From: 34-65-8 sp964516135
GTDB lineage: Bacteria; Pseudomonadota; Alphaproteobacteria; Sphingomonadales; Sphingomonadaceae
Assembly (NCBI GenBank): GCA_964516135.1
Contig: CAZEWN010000007.1
Location: 39,841-103,840 of the forward strand
DNA: 64,000 nt
Reading direction: 5' to 3'
The notes under the pieces are model-generated. The model was not told where the DNA came from and made no database searches. It saw nothing but the letters and a program-made list of their open reading frames with translations. This document shows, piece by piece, positions 17,928-25,243 of this stretch (within the stretch, counting starts at the first letter, position 1; every line of letters starts with the position of its first letter). The translations under genes and the position numbers were made by a program.

Positions 17928-18223
17928 TTCCCAACCGCGCGTAAACGGTTGTCGCCGGGCTCGGATCAGTTCCGCCATGCGGGGGGCAAAGATAATCTTT
18001 CTCCTGCGCGCGGCACGGGACGGCACGGAAACGTTCAAGTATTTCTTGAAAAAGGCAAAATCGCTCGTGAATGGCGGCAGCGCTGTCACCCGCCGAGACG
18101 TGGCTCGCTCGTCTCCGCCGCGCAATCGCCCGGCGTCATTGAAATGACATCGCGCGGTCACGCGTTTGAAGCACCGTCGGCCTAGTCGCGGCCCGACAAC
18201 GACGACCTTGGGGACCTTCAGAC
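17928..18223. other. Gene-free leader of the TonB-dependent receptor with three short inverted repeats
   Basis: 296 bases between attR and the receptor start, with no gene seen. Three perfect inverted repeats stand out: AAAGAT-A-ATCTTT at 17988-18000, TTCAAG-TATTT-CTTGAA at 18034-18050, and GTCATT-GA-AATGAC at 18135-18148. They are candidate operators or promoter elements for the receptor gene. No -35/-10 pair can be assigned with confidence. Confidence 0.4.
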
Positions 18224-20830
18224 ATGTTGATCGACAACCCGGCCTTTCGGGCCGCCCTCCTGTGCTCGGCTGCAATCATGCCGCATTCGCTCAGCGCCCA
18301 GGATGCGACAGCATCGGGCGAAAGTGCCGAGGCGGCCGAAGGAATCGTCGTGACCGGCCAGCGCCGGGCGCAGTTCGACGCGACCGAGCAGAAACGTGAT
18401 GCTTTCGTGGTCAGCGATGTGGTTTCCGCCGATGACATCGGCAAGCTGCCCGATCACAATACCGCCGCCGCCCTGCGCCGCATTCCCGGGCTGTCAGTCC
18501 AGGAAGATCAGGGCGAACCCCGCTTCCCCGTGCTGCGCGGGCTGCAGTCGACGTACAACCGCACGACGGTCGACGGCGCGCTCGTCGCCGGGGTCGATTC
18601 GGGCGGGCGCACCGTTCCGCTCGACATCGTCCCTTCGGTCATGGCGGGCCGGATCGAGGTGATCAAGACAGTCACCCCGGCAGACGATGCCAACGCGATC
18701 GGGGGGATCATCAACATCGCCACCCGCAGCGCGTTCGATGCCCGGCGCCCGTTCCTCAATGCCATCGCTTCCTACGGCATTTACGAACAGAGCGGCGCGG
18801 TGCGCAACGACAAGGCATCCTATCGCCTGGCTTTCGCAGCAGGCACCACATTCGGCGCGAACGACGAGTGGGGCATTGTCATCGGCGCGAGCCAGGAACA
18901 GCTCGACTATGACATCCCGCAGATCGAGGTCGCGAGTCCGTCGGTACGTGAGTACACCGCCGCCGGGGCTCCGGTGAATTCCGGCTCTCCGAACGGGAAC
19001 GGCATCCAGGTGCCGACCCAGCATCGCCTGTTCTGGTACAACAACACCAAGCAGCGCACCGGCGGTAACCTGAAGCTCGAATGGCGCCCCAGCACCGATT
19101 TCCGTTGGGAGATGTCGGGTGTGCTCGCGCGAACGGAGGATGACGAAGAACGGATCGAGTATCGCATTGAACCCATCGGCAACGTGGCGAACCAGACCGA
19201 GACCAGCGGCAGTTTCGCGCGTGGACGTGTCATCATCCAGTTGAACCAGCCGATAACCAAGCGGCTCGTCGGCTTGGGCCGGACGGCGTTCGAATGGAAT
19301 GCCAGCGACATGTGGACGATCGACGGCGACGCGGTGTTCTCGCTCGGGCGCCTGCGCGTGCCCAACGAATCGATCGAATTCCGCACGCGCGACGCGGAAG
19401 GCGCCCGGTATGCGTTCAGCTACGACACGTCGGATTTCTATCCGGTCTTCAACTTCGTCGACCGGGCCGCGGCGATCGATCCACGCAACTTCGTATTGCA
19501 GCAGCAGCGTGATGCGCTGGAAAAATCGCTGGAGAAATCGGGGCAGTTCCGCCTCAACTTCACCTACGGCGACGCGAGCGAGGATGGCGGGGTGGAGGCC
19601 AAGGCGGGCGGCGTCGTCCGGCTAAGCAACCGCCGCATCAGCAGCCCCCGCACCGATTATCGCGCGGGGACAGGTTTCAGCTATACACTGGATCAGGTGG
19701 TCACGGCTGGGCCGGAAGAGGCGATCCAGGATCGGTTTTTTATTCCGATCCGCATTGATGCCGATGCCTTCCCCGAATTCTTTGCCGCAAACCAGGCCCG
19801 GTTCACGGTCACGCCGGGCACTGTGGCCGGAAACTACAACGTGGCCGAGGATGTCTACGCCGGATACCTTCAGGCGGCAACGCGCATCGGCAACGTGACC
19901 CTGCTCGGCGGGCTGCGTTACGAGCGCACCGAGGTGAGTTCCGACGCGCTGCGCGCCGTGGGCGCCACCTTGACGCAGATCACCACTACGGGCGCTTATG
20001 ACAACTGGTTGCCGAGCTTCCACGCCCGCTGGGACGTTTCCGACCGGTTCGTGATCCGCGGAGCTTATACCAATACCATCGGGCGGCCCGACTATTCCTC
20101 GATAGCGGCCACCGAGACGCTGCGCTTCGACGGCAGCCAGCCAACCCTGTCGCGCGGGAATCCGGGGTTGCGCCCGCGCGAAAGTCGCGGCTTCGACCTG
20201 TCATTCGAATTCTACCCGCGCGATGGCGTGATTTCGGCCGCGCTGTTCCACAAGAAGATCGGCAACGAGATCTTCACCCTGTCGAACGTGGAACGGCTCG
20301 ACGTTGGACGTGGGCCGGAAGACGTGCTGGTTTCCGAACCGCGCAATGCGGAAACGGCCATTATTCGCGGGCTCGAGCTCAACCTGCAACAAGCGCTGAC
20401 TTTCCTCCCCGCTCCGTTCGACGGGCTGGGCGTCGGCGCGAACGCGACCCTGCTGGACACCGAATTCACGTTCCTTACCGCCGTGGGCCCCCGGGTGACG
20501 GGGTTGTTCCTTCAGCCCGACACGGTGATCAACGCTTCGGTCTATTACCAGAAGGGGGCGTTCGAAGGGCGGCTGTCGTACAATTACATCGGTGGCTTCC
20601 TGGAAACGATCAACGACACCATCCCCAATGCGGACCAATACTGGAAAGGGCGTGGGACGCTGGACGCAACCGCCAGTTTCCGTGTGACGCCGTCGCTGAC
20701 GGTTTATGCCGAGGGCCAGAACCTCACCGATCAGGGACGGCGCGAACTTGTGGGGCCAGGCCGCACTTTCCTCCAGGAATCGGCGGAATATGGCCGCACC
20801 TTCTGGATTGGCGTGGCGGCGAATTTCTGA
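18224..20830 (+). CDS. TonB-dependent outer-membrane receptor
   Basis: Outer-membrane active importer, 868 residues. An N-terminal signal ends near SLSAQ (about residue 26), followed by a TonB-box-like GIVVTGQR. The plug domain is visible as AAALRRIPGLSVQEDQG with VLRGLQ, and INIATRSAF ends the plug. A long beta-barrel region follows, ending in the outer-membrane signature with a terminal Phe (FWIGVAANF). The subtype is the large sphingomonad receptor group, often linked to carbohydrate or other nutrient uptake, but no linked enzyme or sensor is nearby, so the ligand is open. Energy would come from TonB-ExbBD, encoded at 27.7-30.4 kb. Confidence 0.93.
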   Translation: MLIDNPAFRAALLCSAAIMPHSLSAQDATASGESAEAAEGIVVTGQRRAQFDATEQKRDAFVVSDVVSADDIGKLPDHNTAAALRRIPGLSVQEDQGEPRFPVLRGLQSTYNRTTVDGALVAGVDSGGRTVPLDIVPSVMAGRIEVIKTVTPADDANAIGGIINIATRSAFDARRPFLNAIASYGIYEQSGAVRNDKASYRLAFAAGTTFGANDEWGIVIGASQEQLDYDIPQIEVASPSVREYTAAGAPVNSGSPNGNGIQVPTQHRLFWYNNTKQRTGGNLKLEWRPSTDFRWEMSGVLARTEDDEERIEYRIEPIGNVANQTETSGSFARGRVIIQLNQPITKRLVGLGRTAFEWNASDMWTIDGDAVFSLGRLRVPNESIEFRTRDAEGARYAFSYDTSDFYPVFNFVDRAAAIDPRNFVLQQQRDALEKSLEKSGQFRLNFTYGDASEDGGVEAKAGGVVRLSNRRISSPRTDYRAGTGFSYTLDQVVTAGPEEAIQDRFFIPIRIDADAFPEFFAANQARFTVTPGTVAGNYNVAEDVYAGYLQAATRIGNVTLLGGLRYERTEVSSDALRAVGATLTQITTTGAYDNWLPSFHARWDVSDRFVIRGAYTNTIGRPDYSSIAATETLRFDGSQPTLSRGNPGLRPRESRGFDLSFEFYPRDGVISAALFHKKIGNEIFTLSNVERLDVGRGPEDVLVSEPRNAETAIIRGLELNLQQALTFLPAPFDGLGVGANATLLDTEFTFLTAVGPRVTGLFLQPDTVINASVYYQKGAFEGRLSYNYIGGFLETINDTIPNADQYWKGRGTLDATASFRVTPSLTVYAEGQNLTDQGRRELVGPGRTFLQESAEYGRTFWIGVAANF

Positions 20831-20847
20831 GCTTCCGCCACCGTGGG

Positions 20848-21708
20848 TCAGGCACCCGGCAGCGGCATGTTGTCGATCAGCCGGGTGCCGCCGATCCGCG
20901 CCGCGACTAGCAGGCGCGCAGGCGCGCTGGCGCGCCCGCTGATCGGGGCGAGCGAATCGGCGTCGACCAGGCTGGCGTAGTCGACCTGGTCGAAACCGGC
21001 ATCGCGCAGTGCGTCGCGCATTTCAGCAAGCGCGGTCTCGACCGCGCCACCGTGCGCGATCCGTTCTAGCGCAGCTTGCATCGCCCTGGGCAGTGCGGTG
21101 GCGGCCGCGCGGTGGCCAGGCGAGAGATAACGGTTGCGGCTGGAAAGCGCCAAGCCATCCGTCTCGCGCACCGTGGGCACGCCGAGAATCGCATCGCCAT
21201 ATGGCGCGGTCAGGTCGAGATCGCGCGCCATGCGGCGGATCACCGCGAGCTGCTGCCAGTCCTTCTCTCCGAACAGCGCGACGTCGGGGCGGACCTGGTT
21301 GAACAACTTGCACACCACGGTCGCGACCCCATCGAAATGCCCGGGCCGAGCCGCACCGCACAGCCCCTCGCTAACGCCGCCGACAGTGATTGAGGTGGCA
21401 AACCCCGCCGGATACATCGCTTCGAGCGTGGGTGCCCACAACAGCGCCACTCCCTCGCCTTCCAGCATTCGCGAATCCTCCGCCAGCTGGCGCGGGTAGG
21501 CATCGAGATCCTCGGTCGGGCCGAATTGTGTGGGATTGACGAATATCGAAACGGCGACCGCTTCAGCATGGCGTCGCGCCTCGCGCACCAGCGTAAGGTG
21601 CCCTTCGTGCAACGCGCCCATCGTGGGCACGAACGCCAGCCGCGCACCGCCCGCGCGCAGGCGCGCCGTGGCCTTTCTCAACATGTCCAACGTGGTGACG
21701 GTTTGCAC
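20848..21708 (-). CDS. panC: Pantoate-beta-alanine ligase (pantothenate synthetase)
   Basis: Joins pantoate and beta-alanine with ATP to make pantothenate, the CoA precursor. The product is 286 residues. It begins at GTG 21708 (read VQTVTTLDMLR), which matches the typical family N-terminus; the longer upstream open frame is antisense to mipZ and not coding. Motifs: PTMGALHEGHLTLV (HIGH-like ATP site), VNPTQFGPTEDLDAYPR, GEKDWQQL, and ETDGLALSSRNRYL (KMSKS-like). It is transcribed divergently from mipZ, with 87 bases between the starts. Confidence 0.95.
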   Translation of the reverse strand: MQTVTTLDMLRKATARLRAGGARLAFVPTMGALHEGHLTLVREARRHAEAVAVSIFVNPTQFGPTEDLDAYPRQLAEDSRMLEGEGVALLWAPTLEAMYPAGFATSITVGGVSEGLCGAARPGHFDGVATVVCKLFNQVRPDVALFGEKDWQQLAVIRRMARDLDLTAPYGDAILGVPTVRETDGLALSSRNRYLSPGHRAAATALPRAMQAALERIAHGGAVETALAEMRDALRDAGFDQVDYASLVDADSLAPISGRASAPARLLVAARIGGTRLIDNMPLPGA

Positions 21709-21795
21709 GGCGATTAGGGCTCCGATAGAAACGGCGCGGCGAGGCGCAATTAGACGCGTCCCCCATCCAGGTTCAAGCAGCAGGAAAATCCACCC

Positions 21796-22599
21796 TTGTC
21801 GACGCAGCGCCCGCATCGAATCACCTTTGCCAACGAAAAGGGCGGTACGGGCAAGTCGACGACCGCGGTGCACGTGGCGGTGGCGCTGGCCTATCGCGGT
21901 GCGCGCGTCGCGGCGCTCGATCTCGACCCGCGCCAGCGGACCATGCACCGCTATTTTGAGAATCGCGGCGAAACCGCCGCCCGGCGCGGCATCGCGCTGC
22001 CGACCGCCCAGTGCGAGGTGTTCCGGGGCAACAGCATTGCCGAACTGGACGCGCAGGTCGAGCGGCTCGGCATTGACGCCGATTTCCTCGTTGTCGACAC
22101 ACCAGGGCGCGACGATCCCTTCGCTCGCCATGCCGCGGTGGAGGCCGATACCTTGGTCACGCCGCTGAACGACAGTTTCGTTGATTTTGACCTTATTGGT
22201 CAGGTGGACGCTGAAACCTTCAAGGTCCGCCGCCTCAGTTTCTATGCCGAGCTGATCTGGGAAACGCGCAAACGCCGCGCATCGGAACGGCGGCAGGAAA
22301 TCGACTGGGTCGTGGTCCGCAACCGCACCGGCCACGTCGAGGCACGCAACATGGTCCGAATCGAAAAGGCGTTGAAAGAGCTGTCCAAGCGCGCCGGCTT
22401 CCGCGTCGCCAGCGGGCTGTCCGAAAGGGTGATCTACCGCGAGCTGTTCCCATCGGGTCTGACCTTGCTCGACAAAGGTCATTTGGGCGAACTCGGCACC
22501 AGCCACCTCGTCGCGCGGCAGGAATTGCGCGGGCTCGTCGCCGGGTTGCACTTGCCGGATCAGACTGGCGCCGCGCCCGAGCTTGCGCTGGCTTCGTGA
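21796..22599 (+). CDS. mipZ: MipZ-like division-plane positioning ATPase (ParA family)
   Basis: P-loop ATPase of the ParA/MinD superfamily. In Caulobacter, MipZ forms gradients from the ParB-bound poles and blocks FtsZ assembly away from midcell. The product is 267 residues. The deviant Walker A is NEKGGTGKSTT at residues 13-23, and the family-specific DLDPRQRTMHRYFENR follows. Walker B is FLVVDTPGRDD. It begins at a TTG at 21796, with CAGGAAAA 8 bases upstream; no better start is in frame. The next gene overlaps its stop by four bases. Confidence 0.85.
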   Translation: MSTQRPHRITFANEKGGTGKSTTAVHVAVALAYRGARVAALDLDPRQRTMHRYFENRGETAARRGIALPTAQCEVFRGNSIAELDAQVERLGIDADFLVVDTPGRDDPFARHAAVEADTLVTPLNDSFVDFDLIGQVDAETFKVRRLSFYAELIWETRKRRASERRQEIDWVVVRNRTGHVEARNMVRIEKALKELSKRAGFRVASGLSERVIYRELFPSGLTLLDKGHLGELGTSHLVARQELRGLVAGLHLPDQTGAAPELALAS

Positions 22600-22883
22600 T
22601 CCGCTGGATCGTCATCGCGGCGGTCGTGTCGCTGCTGTGCCGCTGGGCATTCCGCAAATGGCCGTGGCAGTTCTTGGGCCGCGCCTCGACCCGCAGCCAG
22701 GCCCTGTTCCGGGCGCGGCGCCTGCTCGCGGTGCGCGACGGTGCCGACCGCGCTGAAATTGTCGAAGCGCATCGCCGCCTCATCGCGATGGTTCACCCCG
22801 ATCGCGGCGGAACCAGCGCCCAAGTGCACGAAGCGAACGCCGCGCGCGATCTGCTGCTTGACCATTTGCCCGAAAGTCATTGA
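22596..22883 (+). CDS. Membrane-anchored small J-domain protein (Tim14/Pam18-like)
   Basis: Product of 95 residues starting at GTG 22596, overlapping the mipZ stop (GTGA). An N-terminal membrane helix (WIVIAAVVSLLC) is followed by a minimal J-domain: an ARRLLAV helix, an EIVEAHRRLIAMV helix, the HPDRGGT loop with the HPD tripeptide needed to stimulate Hsp70 ATPase, and an ANAARDLLLDHL helix. A membrane segment before a C-terminal J-domain with HPDRGG is the arrangement of mitochondrial Tim14/Pam18. The partner would be DnaK; its cellular role is unknown. Confidence 0.75.
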   Translation: MIRWIVIAAVVSLLCRWAFRKWPWQFLGRASTRSQALFRARRLLAVRDGADRAEIVEAHRRLIAMVHPDRGGTSAQVHEANAARDLLLDHLPESH

Positions 22884-22894
22884 AAGACCTACCC

Positions 22895-24298
22895 ATGTCG
22901 CATCAATTCCATGCAACGGTCCTGCGCGAATATGACATTCGCGGGATCATCGGCGAAACCCTGGGGGCAGACGACGCGCGCGCGATCGGGCGCAGTTTCG
23001 GCACACTGTTGCGCCGCGCGGGCGGGCGCGTTGTCGCGGTCGGGTATGATGGGCGGGTCAGTTCTCCAATGCTCGAACACGCCCTGGTTGAGGGGCTGAC
23101 CGCGGCCGGCTGCGATGCGGTGAAGGTTGGGCTCGGCCCGACACCGATGCTTTATTACGCCGCCGCCTCAATGGAAGAGGTGGATGGCGGCATCCAGATA
23201 ACCGGCAGCCATAATCCCGCCAATTACAACGGCTTCAAGATGGTGTTCCAGGGTCGTCCGTTCTTCGGCGCGGACATTCAGGAGCTTGGGCGAATTGCCG
23301 CCCTCGGCGATTGGGAGACCGGGAATGGTGTCACTTCGAGCCGCGCGGTGCTGGACGAATACGTCACCCGGCTGCTCGAACCGCTCGAGGGAATCGACCC
23401 GGCCGGGCTCGACCGACTGAGGATCGGATGGGATGCCGGGAACGGCGCGGCCGGGCCCGCGCTCGAATTGCTCGCCGCGCGCCTGCCGGGCGAACACCAC
23501 CTGCTCTACACCGAAATCGACGGCAATTTTCCCAACCATCATCCCGATCCCACGGTCGAGGCGAACCTGGCCGATCTCAAGCAATTGGTCGCCGACAAGA
23601 GGCTCGATTTCGGTGTGGCTTTTGATGGCGATGGTGACCGGATCGGTGCGATCGACGGCCAGGGGCGGGTAATTTGGGGTGACCAGTTACTGATGATCTA
23701 CGCCGAAGACGTGCTTGCCCGGCACCCGGGGGCGACAGTCATCGCCGACGTCAAGGCCAGCCGCGCGCTGTTCGACCACGTCGCCGCGCACGGCGGAGAA
23801 CCGGTGATGTGGAAGACCGGCCATTCGCTGATTAAATCCAAAATGAAGGAAACGGGCGCGCCACTGGCTGGCGAGATGAGCGGGCACGTCTTTTTCGCCG
23901 ATACATATTACGGTTATGACGATGCGCTGTACGCAGGGGTGCGGCTAATCGCCGCTGCGGCGCGGCTCGGCCGTTCGGTAACCGAGTTGCGCGGCGCGAT
24001 GCCGGCAATGCTCAACACACCCGAGCTGCGATTCCAGGTGGACGAGAGCCGCAAATTTGCCGCGATCGACGAGGTCAAGGGCAGGCTGCGCGGCTCTGAC
24101 GCACGGGTTGATGGGACGGACGGTGTCCGGGTCACTACCGATGACGGCTGGTGGCTGCTGCGCGCCTCGAATACGCAGGACGTCCTCGTGGCGCGGGCCG
24201 AGAGCGACAGCGAGGCGGGTCTCGAACGCCTGCTCGCGCAGATCGACGAACAGCTCGCCGCAAGCGGGCTGGAGCGTGGCGAGAGCGTGGGGCATTGA
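22895..24298 (+). CDS. Phosphomannomutase/phosphoglucomutase
   Basis: Alpha-D-phosphohexomutase that interconverts hexose 1- and 6-phosphates and supplies mannose or glucose nucleotide sugars for polysaccharides. The product is 467 residues. Domain 1 holds the phosphoserine loop TGSHNPANYNGFK. The metal loop is FDGDGDRIG. The sugar-binding loop is GEMSGHVFF. The C-terminal phosphate-binding part is RASNTQDVLVARAES. ATG 22895 (MSHQFHATVLREYDIRG) is chosen over TTG 22880 because it has GAAAGAC upstream and matches the family N-terminus. Equivalent proteins are named AlgC, ManB or Pgm. Confidence 0.92.
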   Translation: MSHQFHATVLREYDIRGIIGETLGADDARAIGRSFGTLLRRAGGRVVAVGYDGRVSSPMLEHALVEGLTAAGCDAVKVGLGPTPMLYYAAASMEEVDGGIQITGSHNPANYNGFKMVFQGRPFFGADIQELGRIAALGDWETGNGVTSSRAVLDEYVTRLLEPLEGIDPAGLDRLRIGWDAGNGAAGPALELLAARLPGEHHLLYTEIDGNFPNHHPDPTVEANLADLKQLVADKRLDFGVAFDGDGDRIGAIDGQGRVIWGDQLLMIYAEDVLARHPGATVIADVKASRALFDHVAAHGGEPVMWKTGHSLIKSKMKETGAPLAGEMSGHVFFADTYYGYDDALYAGVRLIAAAARLGRSVTELRGAMPAMLNTPELRFQVDESRKFAAIDEVKGRLRGSDARVDGTDGVRVTTDDGWWLLRASNTQDVLVARAESDSEAGLERLLAQIDEQLAASGLERGESVGH

Positions 24299-24325
24299 TG
24301 AATCTGGCCAAGGGGGGGAAGGGCG

Positions 24326-25156
24326 ATGTTGGGCAGGATGACATGGGCAATAAGCGCGGCGATCGCGCTCTTGGCGGCACCGGTCGCGGCCCAGGACCGC
24401 GCCGGCGAGGGCGAGGACGTGATGGCGGCAATGGCGGAAATGTTCGCCGCCGAGCCACTCACGCCCGAACAGGAGGCGTTGCTGCCCGCGGCGCAGTTGG
24501 TCGTCGACCGGGTCATGCCGCCTGGCACCATGGCTGAAATGATGCAGTCGATGTTCGGCGGGTTCCTCGACCCGCTGATGAAACTGGGCACGGAGCCGTC
24601 CGCGAACGAAGTGGCCAAGGAGCTCGGGCTAGAAGAGGGGGCGCTCGAACTGACTGAGGAGCAGGTTCGCGAGGTTGCCGCGATCCTCGATCCGGCATGG
24701 ACCGAGCGCCGCCGGCGCGAAATGGATGCGATGAAGAGCGGCATGGCCATGTTGATGAACGCGATGGAGCCTTCGATGCGCGCGGGTATGGCACAGGCTT
24801 ACGCCGCGACCTTCACCGCGACCGAACTCGCCGACGTCGCGACTTTCTTCGCCACTCCTTCGGGGGCGACATATGCGCGCAAATCCTATGCGCTGGCCAG
24901 TGATCCGCGTATCATGGGGGCGGCGATGTCCGCCATGCCTGCAATGATGGAAGGCCTGGCCGCCATGGACGCGCAGATGAAGGCCGCGACCACTGACCTG
25001 CCGCCCCGACGTGGCCTTGGCGACATGACGGTCGAGCAGCGGCGACGCCTTGGCGAGCTTACCGGGCTGGACGCTGACGAGGTCAAGGACGGCCTGGCGC
25101 GTGCGGCCGCGGCGCGCGAGCGCGGCGGCGAGAGCGAAGACGCCGCCGAGGATTGA
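24326..25156 (+). CDS. Periplasmic DUF2059-type protein
   Basis: Product of 276 residues with a clear Sec signal (WAISAAIALLAAPVAAQ, cleavage near residue 22), so exported. The middle part FTATELADVATFFATPSGATYARK is typical of DUF2059, a helical domain common in alphaproteobacterial periplasmic proteins of unknown function. The protein is very rich in Met and Ala and has an acidic C-terminal tail. The ribosome-binding run GGGGGGGAAGGG lies directly before ATG 24326. Confidence 0.75.
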   Translation: MLGRMTWAISAAIALLAAPVAAQDRAGEGEDVMAAMAEMFAAEPLTPEQEALLPAAQLVVDRVMPPGTMAEMMQSMFGGFLDPLMKLGTEPSANEVAKELGLEEGALELTEEQVREVAAILDPAWTERRRREMDAMKSGMAMLMNAMEPSMRAGMAQAYAATFTATELADVATFFATPSGATYARKSYALASDPRIMGAAMSAMPAMMEGLAAMDAQMKAATTDLPPRRGLGDMTVEQRRRLGELTGLDADEVKDGLARAAAARERGGESEDAAED

Positions 25157-25243
25157 GCGCCCGAGACACGTCGAGCCGAACCGACGGAGCGCAGGATCGG
25201 CGGCTTGCCGCGCTGATGGCGAAGCTCCATCTTGCAGGCCTGT

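Noticed and set aside
17776..18147. Continuation of the plus-strand frame from the winged-helix fragment through attR
   Set aside because: The frame stays open by chance into host DNA. The sequence after 17775 is low-complexity basic residues without structure.
20848..22551. Long minus-strand frame of 567 codons over panC and mipZ
   Set aside because: Only the part from GTG 21708 is panC. The rest is antisense to mipZ and has no protein-like character; it is a high-GC shadow frame.
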